Assembly: GCA_902772615.1 (NCBI GenBank)
Contig: CACYBC010000116.1
Location: 1-6,790, forward strand
Direction of reading: 5' to 3'
DNA length: 6,790 nt
Source: an uncultured Ruminococcus sp.
GTDB lineage: Bacteria > Bacillota > Clostridia > Oscillospirales > Ruminococcaceae
The notes under the pieces are model-generated. The model did no database searches. It was not told the DNA's origin and worked only from the letters and a program-made list of their open reading frames with translations. Position numbers and translations under genes: made by a program. This document shows, piece by piece, positions 1 through 5,044 of this stretch. How positions within the stretch are numbered: the stretch's first letter is position 1; every line of letters starts with the position of its first letter.

Positions 1-170
1 GGAGCATGCTCCTGCAGGCGGGGTGCAGTCAATCACCCCACGATGTACCGCCAGTCTGTCAGAGAGTATCTGACAGGATAAAGTCTATCGGTTAAGACAA
101 AGGTGGGAGGCTTAGTGCCGAGAACCACCGGGCTGGTACAAGCTCGTGACTTTAGTCATGAGTAGTTGAC
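1..170 (+). mobile_element. Right end of an IS200/IS605-family TnpB element (3' part of omegaRNA scaffold)
   Basis: The sequence shows a series of hairpins: GGAG/CTCC (1-12), GGGGTG/CACCCC (20-25/34-39), CTGTCAGA/TCTGACAG (56-63/69-76) and GTCT/AGAC (83-86/95-98). A pseudoknot-like pair follows, GGTGG/CCACC (102-106/125-129) interleaved with GTGCC/GGTAC (115-119/135-139). Last comes a terminal hairpin CTCGTGAC-TTTA-GTCATGAG (143-162) followed by TAGTTGAC. In IS200/IS605 and IS1341-type elements the 3' end of tnpB and the right end encode such an omegaRNA, which TnpB binds and whose guide is the flanking DNA just after the element. The tnpB catalytic part is left of the window. Two frames stay open from base 1 (stops at 79-81 and 93-95), and I cannot tell which, if either, is the TnpB tail. 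The adjoining truncated transporter supports an insertion. The exact boundary (~170) is an estimate. Confidence 0.7.
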
Positions 171-190
171 AATTACGCGTATGGAGAAAG
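102..190 (+). ncRNA. omegaRNA 3' scaffold with candidate guide
   Basis: This is the best-structured part of the element end: the interleaved stems at 102-139, the terminal TTTA-loop hairpin at 143-162 and the closing TAGTTGAC. If the element ends at 170, the guide would be the ~16-20 bases from 171 (AATTACGCGTATGGAG onward), which lie in the disrupted transporter locus. Such a guide would direct TnpB to the empty copy of the same site, as described for TnpB-mediated retention of IS200/IS605 elements. Structure is read from the sequence; function is inferred from the family. Whether this copy is still transcribed and has a working tnpB cannot be seen. Confidence 0.55.
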
Positions 191-192
191 AC

Positions 193-753
193 ATGCCCAT
201 GCTGATCGCTCCTGTGGTACTGCATGAAAAAACGGATATCCGGAAACTTCCGCTCGTGGCTGCGGCTTTTACCGGGATAGTGCTTGTCTCTGCGGTCACG
301 AACGGATCCGCAGGCAGTTTATCCGAAGTGCTGACGGGATTGGGAGCGGCAGTGTGGTTCGTTATCATAGTTATAAGTAACAGAAAGATCTCTGAGATCT
401 CATTACTGGATAAATCCGCCTTTCAGCTGGCTGTCTCGGCGCCGACCATACTGCCGGTCGTTCTGATAAAAGACAGGGCGGCTGACCTTTTTCCCGATCT
501 GCGTTCGCTTCTGATAATCATCCTGCTCGGCATTCCGCACACAGGCGTCGCATATATACTCTATTTCAGCGGTATGGGCAGTCTCCCGGTGCATACAGTA
601 GCAGTACTTGGATATCTGGAACCTGTCATGTCCGTGCTCTGCTCTGTGTTTTTTCTGAAAGAAAGGATGGATGCTGCAGGTTGGACCGGAGCTGCTATGA
701 TAATCGGAGCGGCGACTGCAAGCGAACTGATGCCTGACAGACGGGACAGCTGA
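193..753 (+). pseudogene. EamA/DMT-family transporter, 5'-truncated by the TnpB element
   Basis: This is the C-terminal two thirds of a drug/metabolite-transporter superfamily permease of the inner membrane; the substrate is unknown. From the ATG at 193 it encodes 186 residues, against about 280-310 for the intact family. The first EamA repeat is represented only by its end (LIAPVVLHEK, residues 4-13, and the helix that follows). The second repeat looks complete, with hydrophobic helices around residues 45-62, 79-92, 104-114 and 116-126, and the signature YLEPVMSVLCSVFFLKER at 141-158. About 100 N-terminal residues (roughly TM1-3 and part of TM4) are missing, and their place is taken by the mobile element end. 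The frame stays open upstream to a TTG at 166, which lies inside the element. GGAG at 183-186 stands 6 nt before the ATG at 193, so a shortened protein could be made, but half an EamA transporter is unlikely to work by itself. Confidence 0.75.
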
Positions 754-772
754 TATAAGTAACAGTCTATAT

Positions 773-812
773 AAAAACGGACTGAAGCAGCCGATGCAGC
801 AGTCCGTTTTTT
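773..812. terminator. Bidirectional rho-independent terminator
   Basis: Perfect 7-bp stem CGGACTG/CAGTCCG (778-784/800-806), extended by five A-T pairs (773-777/807-811). The loop holds a further GCA/TGC pairing (787-789/795-797). The T run at 807-812 serves the plus strand and the A run at 773-777 gives a U-tract on the minus strand. It would stop transcripts of the truncated transporter (end 753) and read-through from the transporter that ends at 944 on the other strand. Confidence 0.85.
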
Positions 813-837
813 GTTTCCTATAATACTGTAAGCCCGC

Positions 838-872
838 ACGGATCATCAGTCTCTGACGGTTTGATGATCCGT
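838..872. repeat. 11-bp perfect inverted repeat without T-tract
   Basis: ACGGATCATCA (838-848) and TGATGATCCGT (862-872) are exact reverse complements around a 13-nt spacer. Neither strand has a U-tract after it, so it is not a standard intrinsic terminator. It lies between the convergent ends of the two DMT-type genes, 66 bp from the bidirectional terminator. It could be an RNA-stabilising hairpin, a palindromic repeat unit, or a protein site; the sequence does not decide. Confidence 0.6.
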
Positions 873-943
873 CATGCCGATGTATCCATCCAATTAATAG
901 CGGCTGTTTTGAAAAGATGCAGACGGGAACTGAAAAGCGGATA

Positions 944-1837
944 TCACTCGCAGAATCCCATCACGATTATTCCGGCTATGGTAAACAGCAATGCTATATA
1001 GTGGTTTCTGGAGAGACGCTCCTTGAGGAACAGCGCGGCCCATACACATGAGAGAACGCAGTATGAGCTGATGATGGGAGCTGAAGTCACGGGATTGTCG
1101 TTGAGAGCTTTTACATAGGCAGCCTGGCCTGCGGTCTCACAAAGAGCCCCGGAGAGCATAGGCAGGCTCTGACTTACTGAAAACCTCGCTTTTCTCACAC
1201 ATACCAGATAGATGAGTATGACTACTGCGCAGGCGAACCAGGTCAGTTCGTAGGCGCAATTTGCTGAATCCTCATCCATGTTGACGAGTATCGCGCTGTC
1301 TGCAAAGGTGCCGAGCGTGTCCAGAAGGCAGTAAACGATGGGAAGCAGGAAGGCTCTTATGTCTTTTTTGTAAGTGCGTCCGGAGAGCTCCTGACGCCTT
1401 TTCCTTGACTCTTCGTCTTCTCTGGATTCTGCGACCCCGAGGAGGAACACGCCGGCCGTGACAAGTATGATGCCCAGGGTCTGAAGTCCGTCGACGGCTT
1501 CATGCAAAAAGATCAGACAAAGAACTGCAGAGAATGCACCTGAACAGTTGCAGATCGGAGATGACACGGACAGCTCGATATAACGCAGCCCAAGATAGCC
1601 TATCACCATTGAGAGAATGTAGAGAGCGGAAGCAGGGAGATAATTGATGAAGTCAGAGACTGTCACGGTCGCTTTTCCGGAGAAGATCATGGCGAGAGCA
1701 TGGATACCCATCACGAATCCGACGACGACTGAGATCTTCAGATGAGAATCCAGATCTCCTTCTTTTGCTCCGACTTTGGTGAAGATATCAGAACCGCTCC
1801 AGAAAAGAAGCGCTAAAAGCGACATTAGGAACCACAT
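944..1837 (-). CDS. EamA/DMT-family transporter
   Basis: An integral membrane permease of the drug/metabolite transporter superfamily with two EamA repeats; the substrate cannot be told from sequence. From the ATG at 1837 the protein has 297 residues, normal for the family. Ten hydrophobic helices are apparent: the N-terminal one begins at once (MWFLMSLLALLFWSGSDIF), the first repeat ends with LIFLHEAV (108-115), and the second ends with LFLKERLS (269-276) and a final helix (280-295). A charged linker (residues 138-159, ESREDEESRKRR) separates the halves. The frame extends upstream to an ATG at 1915, but that 26-residue extension is not family-like. AGGCGG (1846-1851) stands 8 nt before the ATG at 1837 and favours it. 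It is transcribed divergently from the acyltransferase at 1948. It is a full-length member of the same superfamily as the truncated copy at 193-753. Confidence 0.85.
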   Translation of the reverse strand: MWFLMSLLALLFWSGSDIFTKVGAKEGDLDSHLKISVVVGFVMGIHALAMIFSGKATVTVSDFINYLPASALYILSMVIGYLGLRYIELSVSSPICNCSGAFSAVLCLIFLHEAVDGLQTLGIILVTAGVFLLGVAESREDEESRKRRQELSGRTYKKDIRAFLLPIVYCLLDTLGTFADSAILVNMDEDSANCAYELTWFACAVVILIYLVCVRKARFSVSQSLPMLSGALCETAGQAAYVKALNDNPVTSAPIISSYCVLSCVWAALFLKERLSRNHYIALLFTIAGIIVMGFCE

Positions 1838-1853
1838 GTGATAGACCGCCTGT

Positions 1854-1881
1854 ATTATAATTGAGATGTGATAATTGCCAG
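1854..1881 (-). promoter_or_regulatory. Candidate promoter of the DMT transporter
   Basis: Reading the minus strand, CTGGCA (-35, 4/6 matches, 1876-1881), a 16-nt spacer and a perfect TATAAT (-10, 1854-1859). The start of transcription would fall at about 1847, inside the ribosome binding site, giving an almost leaderless mRNA. That oddity lowers the confidence. Confidence 0.4.
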
Positions 1882-1932
1882 AGATGATATTACAGTAAAT
1901 GGGCTCCGAGTGCAAGTTGTAAAACTCTGGCA
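1876..1932. repeat. 8-bp inverted repeat in the divergent intergenic region
   Basis: TGCCAGAG (1876-1883) and CTCTGGCA (1925-1932) are exact reverse complements, 41 nt apart. The left arm covers the candidate -35 of the DMT gene; the right arm ends 4 nt before the SD of the acyltransferase gene. It could be a pair of half-sites for a regulator acting on both genes, or chance. Confidence 0.4.
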
Positions 1933-1936
1933 GAAC

Positions 1937-1941
1937 GGAGG
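1937..1941 (+). promoter_or_regulatory. RBS that fixes a TTG start
   Basis: GGAGG, 6 nt ahead of TTG at 1948. It is the strongest SD upstream of the acyltransferase frame and supports the non-ATG start. Confidence 0.8.
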
Positions 1942-1947
1942 AAACCG

Positions 1948-3216
1948 TTGAAAACTAAAGTCAGGAACGCAACATACGATGAGGTCATGGCATTGCCCAG
2001 GGAACCTCATAGACTGCCGCAGAAACCGGGGATCCTGTTCAGGACTCTTATGAGAGTCCTTGGTGAGCCTGATCTCAGACAGACGGATTTTTCATTTACC
2101 GAAAAGGATATGGAGCGGGCCGGCGGCGGACCCTGGCTCATTTTGATGAATCACTCTGCCTTTATCGATCTTGAGATAGCTGCCAGAATACTGTACCCGC
2201 GTCCTTATTGCATAATCTGTACTTCGGACGGATTCGTCGGCAAGGATTGGCTCATGCGAAAACTGGGATGCATACCGACACAGAAATTCGTAAGTGATAT
2301 CACTCTGATCCGCGATATGCAGTATGCTGTCGGCGAACTTGGGACCAGTGTGCTGATGTATCCTGAAGCCAGCTACTCCTTTGACGGAACCGCAACCCCG
2401 CTGCCGAGAGGATTGGGAGTCCTGGTAAAGAGACTTGGAGTCCCGGTAGTCATGATAAAGACGGAAGGCGCGTTCGCGAGGGATCCTCTCTACAACTGCC
2501 TTCAGAAAAGGAAGGTCAGAGTGTCTGCAGAGGTAAGATGTTTGCTGGACAGCGGCCAGATCTCGGACATGAACCGTAAAGAGATAGATGCCATACTTGA
2601 CGAAGCATTTTCTTTTGACAATTTCGCATGGCAAAGGGACAACCGTGTAGCAATAGATGAACCGTTCCGCGCTGACGGGCTTGAAAGGATCATGTACAAA
2701 TGCCCGCACTGCGGAACTGAAGGCGAGACAAAAGGTGAAGGCACAGTGCTCAGATGCAGTCACTGCGGCAAGGAATGGTCCATGGATGAATACGGACAGA
2801 TGCACGCTGTGAACGGGGAAACGGAGTTTGCGCATATTCCGGACTGGTATGCCTGGGAGAGGGATGAAGTGAAAAGTTCGCTTCTCGACGGAACATATCT
2901 TCTTGACACCGATGTCAGCATCGGAATGATGGTGGATCATAAGTATATATACATGGTAGGTGACGGACATCTCGTGCATGATGTGAACGGATTCAGACTC
3001 ACCGGATGCGGCGGAAAACTTGACTACGAACAGAAGCCTCTGGAGTCATACAGCCTGTATTCGGATTATTTCTGGTATGAACTCGGAGATATGATCTGCA
3101 TCGGAAACAAAGATTGTCTGTATTACTGTTTCCCCAAGAAGAACGGGGTGGTGGCAAAAACGAGGATAGCGGCAGAGGAGCTTTATAAGATCTGTGATCC
3201 CAAGAACCGCAGATGA
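1948..3216 (+). CDS. PlsC-like acyltransferase with C-terminal zinc ribbon
   Basis: The N-terminal ~230 residues form a lysophospholipid-acyltransferase (PlsC/LPLAT) domain, the family that moves acyl groups onto glycerophosphate or other lipid acceptors at the membrane. Visible motifs are the catalytic HX4D box (N68-H69-SAFI-D74) and YPEASYS (138-144), which takes the place of the usual FPEGTR. R115-region and KTEG (171-174) fit later blocks less clearly. After it comes a zinc ribbon C252-X2-C255 ... C270-X2-C273, then about 150 residues without a family I recognise, rich in aromatic and acidic residues. At 422 aa it is much longer than a plain PlsC (~200-260 aa). The start is TTG at 1948, chosen because GGAGG (1937-1941) lies 6 nt before it and no closer ATG exists. 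The acyl acceptor is unknown. A terminator follows 16 nt after the stop. Confidence 0.8.
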   Translation: MKTKVRNATYDEVMALPREPHRLPQKPGILFRTLMRVLGEPDLRQTDFSFTEKDMERAGGGPWLILMNHSAFIDLEIAARILYPRPYCIICTSDGFVGKDWLMRKLGCIPTQKFVSDITLIRDMQYAVGELGTSVLMYPEASYSFDGTATPLPRGLGVLVKRLGVPVVMIKTEGAFARDPLYNCLQKRKVRVSAEVRCLLDSGQISDMNRKEIDAILDEAFSFDNFAWQRDNRVAIDEPFRADGLERIMYKCPHCGTEGETKGEGTVLRCSHCGKEWSMDEYGQMHAVNGETEFAHIPDWYAWERDEVKSSLLDGTYLLDTDVSIGMMVDHKYIYMVGDGHLVHDVNGFRLTGCGGKLDYEQKPLESYSLYSDYFWYELGDMICIGNKDCLYYCFPKKNGVVAKTRIAAEELYKICDPKNRR

Positions 3217-3232
3217 TAACTGCACGAAATAA

Positions 3233-3264
3233 AGCGGAGAGCCATATGGCCCTCCGCTCTTTTT
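3233..3264 (+). terminator. Rho-independent terminator of the acyltransferase gene
   Basis: Stem AGCGGAG/CTCCGCT (3233-3239/3252-3258) with an inner GCC/GGC stem around ATAT (3241-3243/3248-3250), followed by TCTTTTT. The minus strand reads CTTTATTT after the same stem, so it may also end transcripts of the convergent redox operon (stop at 3279), less efficiently. Confidence 0.85.
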
Positions 3265-3278
3265 GTGGATAAACGGTG

Positions 3279-3650
3279 TTATTCGGCTGCCCAGAGACCG
3301 TGGAGGTTGCAATACGCAACACATGACACGACTTCATCTTCAGGGAACACAGCGAATCTTACTACCGGTTCACTGCCCGGAGCAAGAAGTTTGCGCTGGT
3401 TGCCGGAAGAGGTCTGAAGAGCGACCCACTTTATGTAGTGTTCTTCCAGCATGGGGTGAGCAACTGAACCGACAGTGACAGTAACAACGTCACCTTCTCT
3501 TGAAACGACAGGAACGTGTTTCTCCTGTGCAGCGTCTGTGGTTCCGGGAACTATCTCTTCCATGGGCTTGCCGCAGCACATAACGTCACATCCGGGATGT
3601 TCCGCGTACGCAATGATGTTCCCGCACATCGGGCATCTGTAGAATTTCAT
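3279..3650 (-). CDS. dfx: Desulfoferrodoxin (superoxide reductase)
   Basis: A cytoplasmic two-iron protein that reduces superoxide to hydrogen peroxide without releasing oxygen, as anaerobes do in place of superoxide dismutase. The 123 residues hold both classic domains. The N-terminal desulforedoxin domain has C6-X2-C9-X15-C25-C26 (centre I, Fe(Cys)4). The catalytic centre II Fe(His)4Cys site is complete: H45 in the E43-K44-H45 motif, H65, H71, C114 and H117 in CNLHG. K44 is the lysine expected to help draw in superoxide. An extra cysteine, C21, lies in the centre I loop. It is the last gene of the perR-rbr-trxA-dfx operon, 15 nt after trxA, with AGAGG ahead of its ATG. The peroxide it makes would be removed by the rubrerythrin encoded in the same operon. 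Confidence 0.97.
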   Translation of the reverse strand: MKFYRCPMCGNIIAYAEHPGCDVMCCGKPMEEIVPGTTDAAQEKHVPVVSREGDVVTVTVGSVAHPMLEEHYIKWVALQTSSGNQRKLLAPGSEPVVRFAVFPEDEVVSCVAYCNLHGLWAAE

Positions 3651-3665
3651 GTATCACTACCTCTT

Positions 3666-3974
3666 TTATCTGTATTGTGAGATGAGAGCCAGCAGCTCTC
3701 TCTTTTCCCTGTATCCTGATACACGGCTCATCTCTTTTCCGTTCTTGAAGAATACAAGAGTCGGAATGAACTGGATGCCGTACCTGACCGCAAGTTCTCT
3801 CTGTTCATCGACGTTGACTTTTCCGAGGGAAAGATCCGTTTCCCTGACGATCTCTTCGAGGATCGGAGCGATCATTTTGCAGGGACCGCACCATGTGGCC
3901 CAGAAATCAACGACTGTCAGTTCCGGAGAGCTTACGGTGCTCTCAAAATTCTGGAGTGTAAGGACTTTTTCCAT
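3666..3974 (-). CDS. trxA: Thioredoxin
   Basis: A small cytoplasmic dithiol reductant of 102 residues, close to the usual ~105. The active site is W28-C29-G30-P31-C32. The buried acid D23 sits six residues before the first cysteine, as in E. coli thioredoxin, and the cis-proline is P71 in FIPT. It lies 17 nt after rbr and 15 nt before dfx; GGGAG stands 6 nt before the ATG. Within this operon it probably repairs oxidised protein thiols or reduces a peroxidase partner. No thioredoxin reductase gene is in the window. Confidence 0.97.
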   Translation of the reverse strand: MEKVLTLQNFESTVSSPELTVVDFWATWCGPCKMIAPILEEIVRETDLSLGKVNVDEQRELAVRYGIQFIPTLVFFKNGKEMSRVSGYREKRELLALISQYR

Positions 3975-3991
3975 GACTGTCTCCCGGTTCT

Positions 3992-4522
3992 TCAGTTTTC
4001 AGAGACTACTTCGAAATAGGCCTGGGGATGCGCGCAGACAGGGCATACCTGAGGAGCTTCGGTGCCTACATGGATGTGGCCGCAGTTGCGGCATTTCCAG
4101 ATGACGACTCCGTCTTTTTTGAAGACCTTTCCTTCTTCCAGATCCTTCAGAAGAGCGAGGTAGCGCTTCTCGTGCTCTTTTTCTATTGCTCCGACGCCGG
4201 CGAAGCGGGCGGCGATATCGTCGAAACCTTCTTCTTTTGCTTCATTTGCAAAACGGACATACATGTCTGTCCATTCCTCATTTTCGCCTGCCGCGGCTGC
4301 CTTGAGGTTCTCAGCCGTGGTGCCGATGCCTCCGAGATATTTGAACCAGAGCTCGGCGTGCTCTTTTTCGTTAGCGGCTGTCTCAGTGAATATTGCTGAG
4401 ATCTGCTCATAGCCTTCCTTCTTCGCCTTGGATGCGAAGTATGTGTACTTGTTCCTGGCCTGGCTCTCCCCGGCAAAAGCAGCCTGGAGGTTCTTTTCGG
4501 TCTTGCTTCCTTTGAGTTCCAT
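3992..4522 (-). CDS. rbr: Rubrerythrin
   Basis: A cytoplasmic non-haem di-iron peroxidase that reduces hydrogen peroxide to water, with electrons passing through its rubredoxin-like site. The N-terminal four-helix ferritin-like domain (1-~135) holds the ligand set: E19, E52 and H55 (EKEH), E80 and E83 (GENEEW), E114 and H117 (second EKEH). The C-terminal rubredoxin domain has C144-X2-C147-X12-C160-X2-C163. At 176 aa it is slightly shorter than the D. vulgaris type (~190 aa), with all metal ligands present. AAAGGAGAG ahead of the ATG gives it the strongest SD in the operon, which fits a highly expressed protein. It is 27 nt after perR. Confidence 0.97.
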   Translation of the reverse strand: MELKGSKTEKNLQAAFAGESQARNKYTYFASKAKKEGYEQISAIFTETAANEKEHAELWFKYLGGIGTTAENLKAAAAGENEEWTDMYVRFANEAKEEGFDDIAARFAGVGAIEKEHEKRYLALLKDLEEGKVFKKDGVVIWKCRNCGHIHVGTEAPQVCPVCAHPQAYFEVVSEN

Positions 4523-4549
4523 AAATGCTCTCCTTTTAAAATGATGGTT

Positions 4550-4924
4550 TTATGACTTGCTGATACTGTTTTGACAATCGGGGCACAGATGCTCGGCTAT
4601 GATCTCTGCTTTTGTAAGAGTATCGCCGGCAATGCGCCTCAGTTGATCCGCTAAGGAATTATCCTCGATGTCTTCTATCTTTCCGCATTGCGAACATATG
4701 AGATGCCCGTGCAGGTCGGATGTCCGGTCATATACGGAGGAGCCGTCCGGCAGCAACAGTTTTCCGATCTCTCCGTCATCAAACAGTCTGCCCAGATCCC
4801 TGTATACGGTCCCGAGCGAGATGTTAGGGAGCTGTTTCCTTGCATGCTCAAAAACCTGGGCCGCTGTCATGTGACCCGGGGAGTCTCTGAGTATCTGCAG
4901 GACTAGTTCCATCTGTCTGCTCAT
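4550..4924 (-). CDS. perR: PerR-type peroxide-sensing repressor (Fur family)
   Basis: A dimeric DNA-binding repressor that loses its operator when peroxide oxidises its Fe-binding histidines. The 124 residues comprise a winged helix (~1-60; the VYRDLGRL segment is the recognition helix) and a dimerisation domain. Spacing to B. subtilis PerR is exact for the regulatory metal site: H18, D66, H72, H74 and D85 match H37, D85, H91, H93 and D104. The aspartate at the last position is the residue that marks PerR against Fur. The structural zinc site is C77-X2-C80 and C114-X2-C117. The N-terminus is ~19 residues shorter than B. subtilis PerR. The ATG at 4924 has GAGGG 4 nt upstream. First gene of the operon, preceded by a Per-box-like palindrome, so it is probably autoregulated. 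Confidence 0.93.
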   Translation of the reverse strand: MSRQMELVLQILRDSPGHMTAAQVFEHARKQLPNISLGTVYRDLGRLFDDGEIGKLLLPDGSSVYDRTSDLHGHLICSQCGKIEDIEDNSLADQLRRIAGDTLTKAEIIAEHLCPDCQNSISKS

Positions 4925-4938
4925 GTGACCCTCAAATC

Positions 4939-4951
4939 AGGAATGATTCCT
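4939..4951. promoter_or_regulatory. perR operator: Per-box-like operator
   Basis: AGGAAT-G-ATTCCT is a perfect 6-1-6 palindrome that keeps the AATnATT core of the Per box (TTATAATnATTATAA) but differs in the outer arms. It covers about +1 to +13 of the predicted perR transcript and abuts the weak -35 region of the opposite promoter. Position and symmetry suggest that PerR bound here would block the redox operon. Binding itself is inferred. Confidence 0.65.
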
Positions 4952-4957
4952 AATACA

Positions 4958-4986
4958 ATCATACTTTGTTCTGATATAATAATCAA
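4958..4986 (-). promoter_or_regulatory. Promoter of the perR-rbr-trxA-dfx operon
   Basis: On the minus strand: -35 TTGATT (4981-4986, 4/6), 17-nt spacer, -10 TATGAT (4958-4963, 5/6). The start point would be near 4951, giving a ~27-nt leader with the palindrome at its beginning. Confidence 0.65.
4972..4980 (+). promoter_or_regulatory. Extended -10 promoter of the TPR-DUF4037 operon
   Basis: TGATATAAT is a perfect extended -10 (TGn + TATAAT at 4975-4980). The -35 at 17-nt spacing is AATACA (4952-4957), only 3/6, as often seen with extended -10 promoters. Transcription would begin near 4987, leaving a ~58-nt leader. The -10 lies between the two elements of the opposing perR promoter. Confidence 0.6.
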
Positions 4987-5031
4987 TGTGTCAAACAGGT
5001 TTTTGTATTGCTTCAGTAATTATATCTGTGC

Positions 5032-5037
5032 AGGAGG
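5032..5037 (+). promoter_or_regulatory. RBS that fixes the TPR gene start
   Basis: AGGAGG, 7 nt before the ATG at 5045. This consensus SD rules in favour of 5045 over the GTG at 4925, which is in frame but would put the promoter inside the coding region. Confidence 0.9.
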
Positions 5038-5044
5038 CCTTGCG

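Noticed and set aside
1..95. C-terminal tail of tnpB as a coding feature
   Set aside because: Two frames are open from base 1 (stops at 79-81 and 93-95) and neither shows a TnpB zinc-finger or RuvC motif, so no CDS can be supported.
1..170. A group II intron end or domain V-like structure
   Set aside because: There is no GAGC...GTTC domain V hairpin with its AAAG/GAAA features. The terminal TTTA-loop hairpin followed by TAGTTGAC fits an IS200/IS605 right end better.
1838..1915. Upstream start (ATG at 1915) for the DMT transporter
   Set aside because: The 26 extra residues lie before the first transmembrane helix, which in EamA proteins starts almost at residue 1. ATG 1837 has an acceptable SD.
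2092..2979. Long minus-strand reading frame of 295 codons opposite the acyltransferase
   Set aside because: It is antisense to a well-supported gene, has no family features and is explained by codon bias of the real frame.
4028..4399. Plus-strand reading frame within rbr
   Set aside because: It is antisense to rubrerythrin, whose metal ligands and length are fully accounted for on the minus strand.
4989..4994. Perfect TTGACA on the minus strand upstream of perR
   Set aside because: At 16-18 nt spacing there is no -10-like hexamer (AGAACA at 17). TTGATT/TATGAT just downstream fits better.
4925..5044. Upstream start (GTG at 4925) for the TPR protein
   Set aside because: It would place the promoter and Per-box-like site inside the coding region, has no SD, and encodes a non-TPR extension. 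ATG 5045 has AGGAGG at 7 nt.
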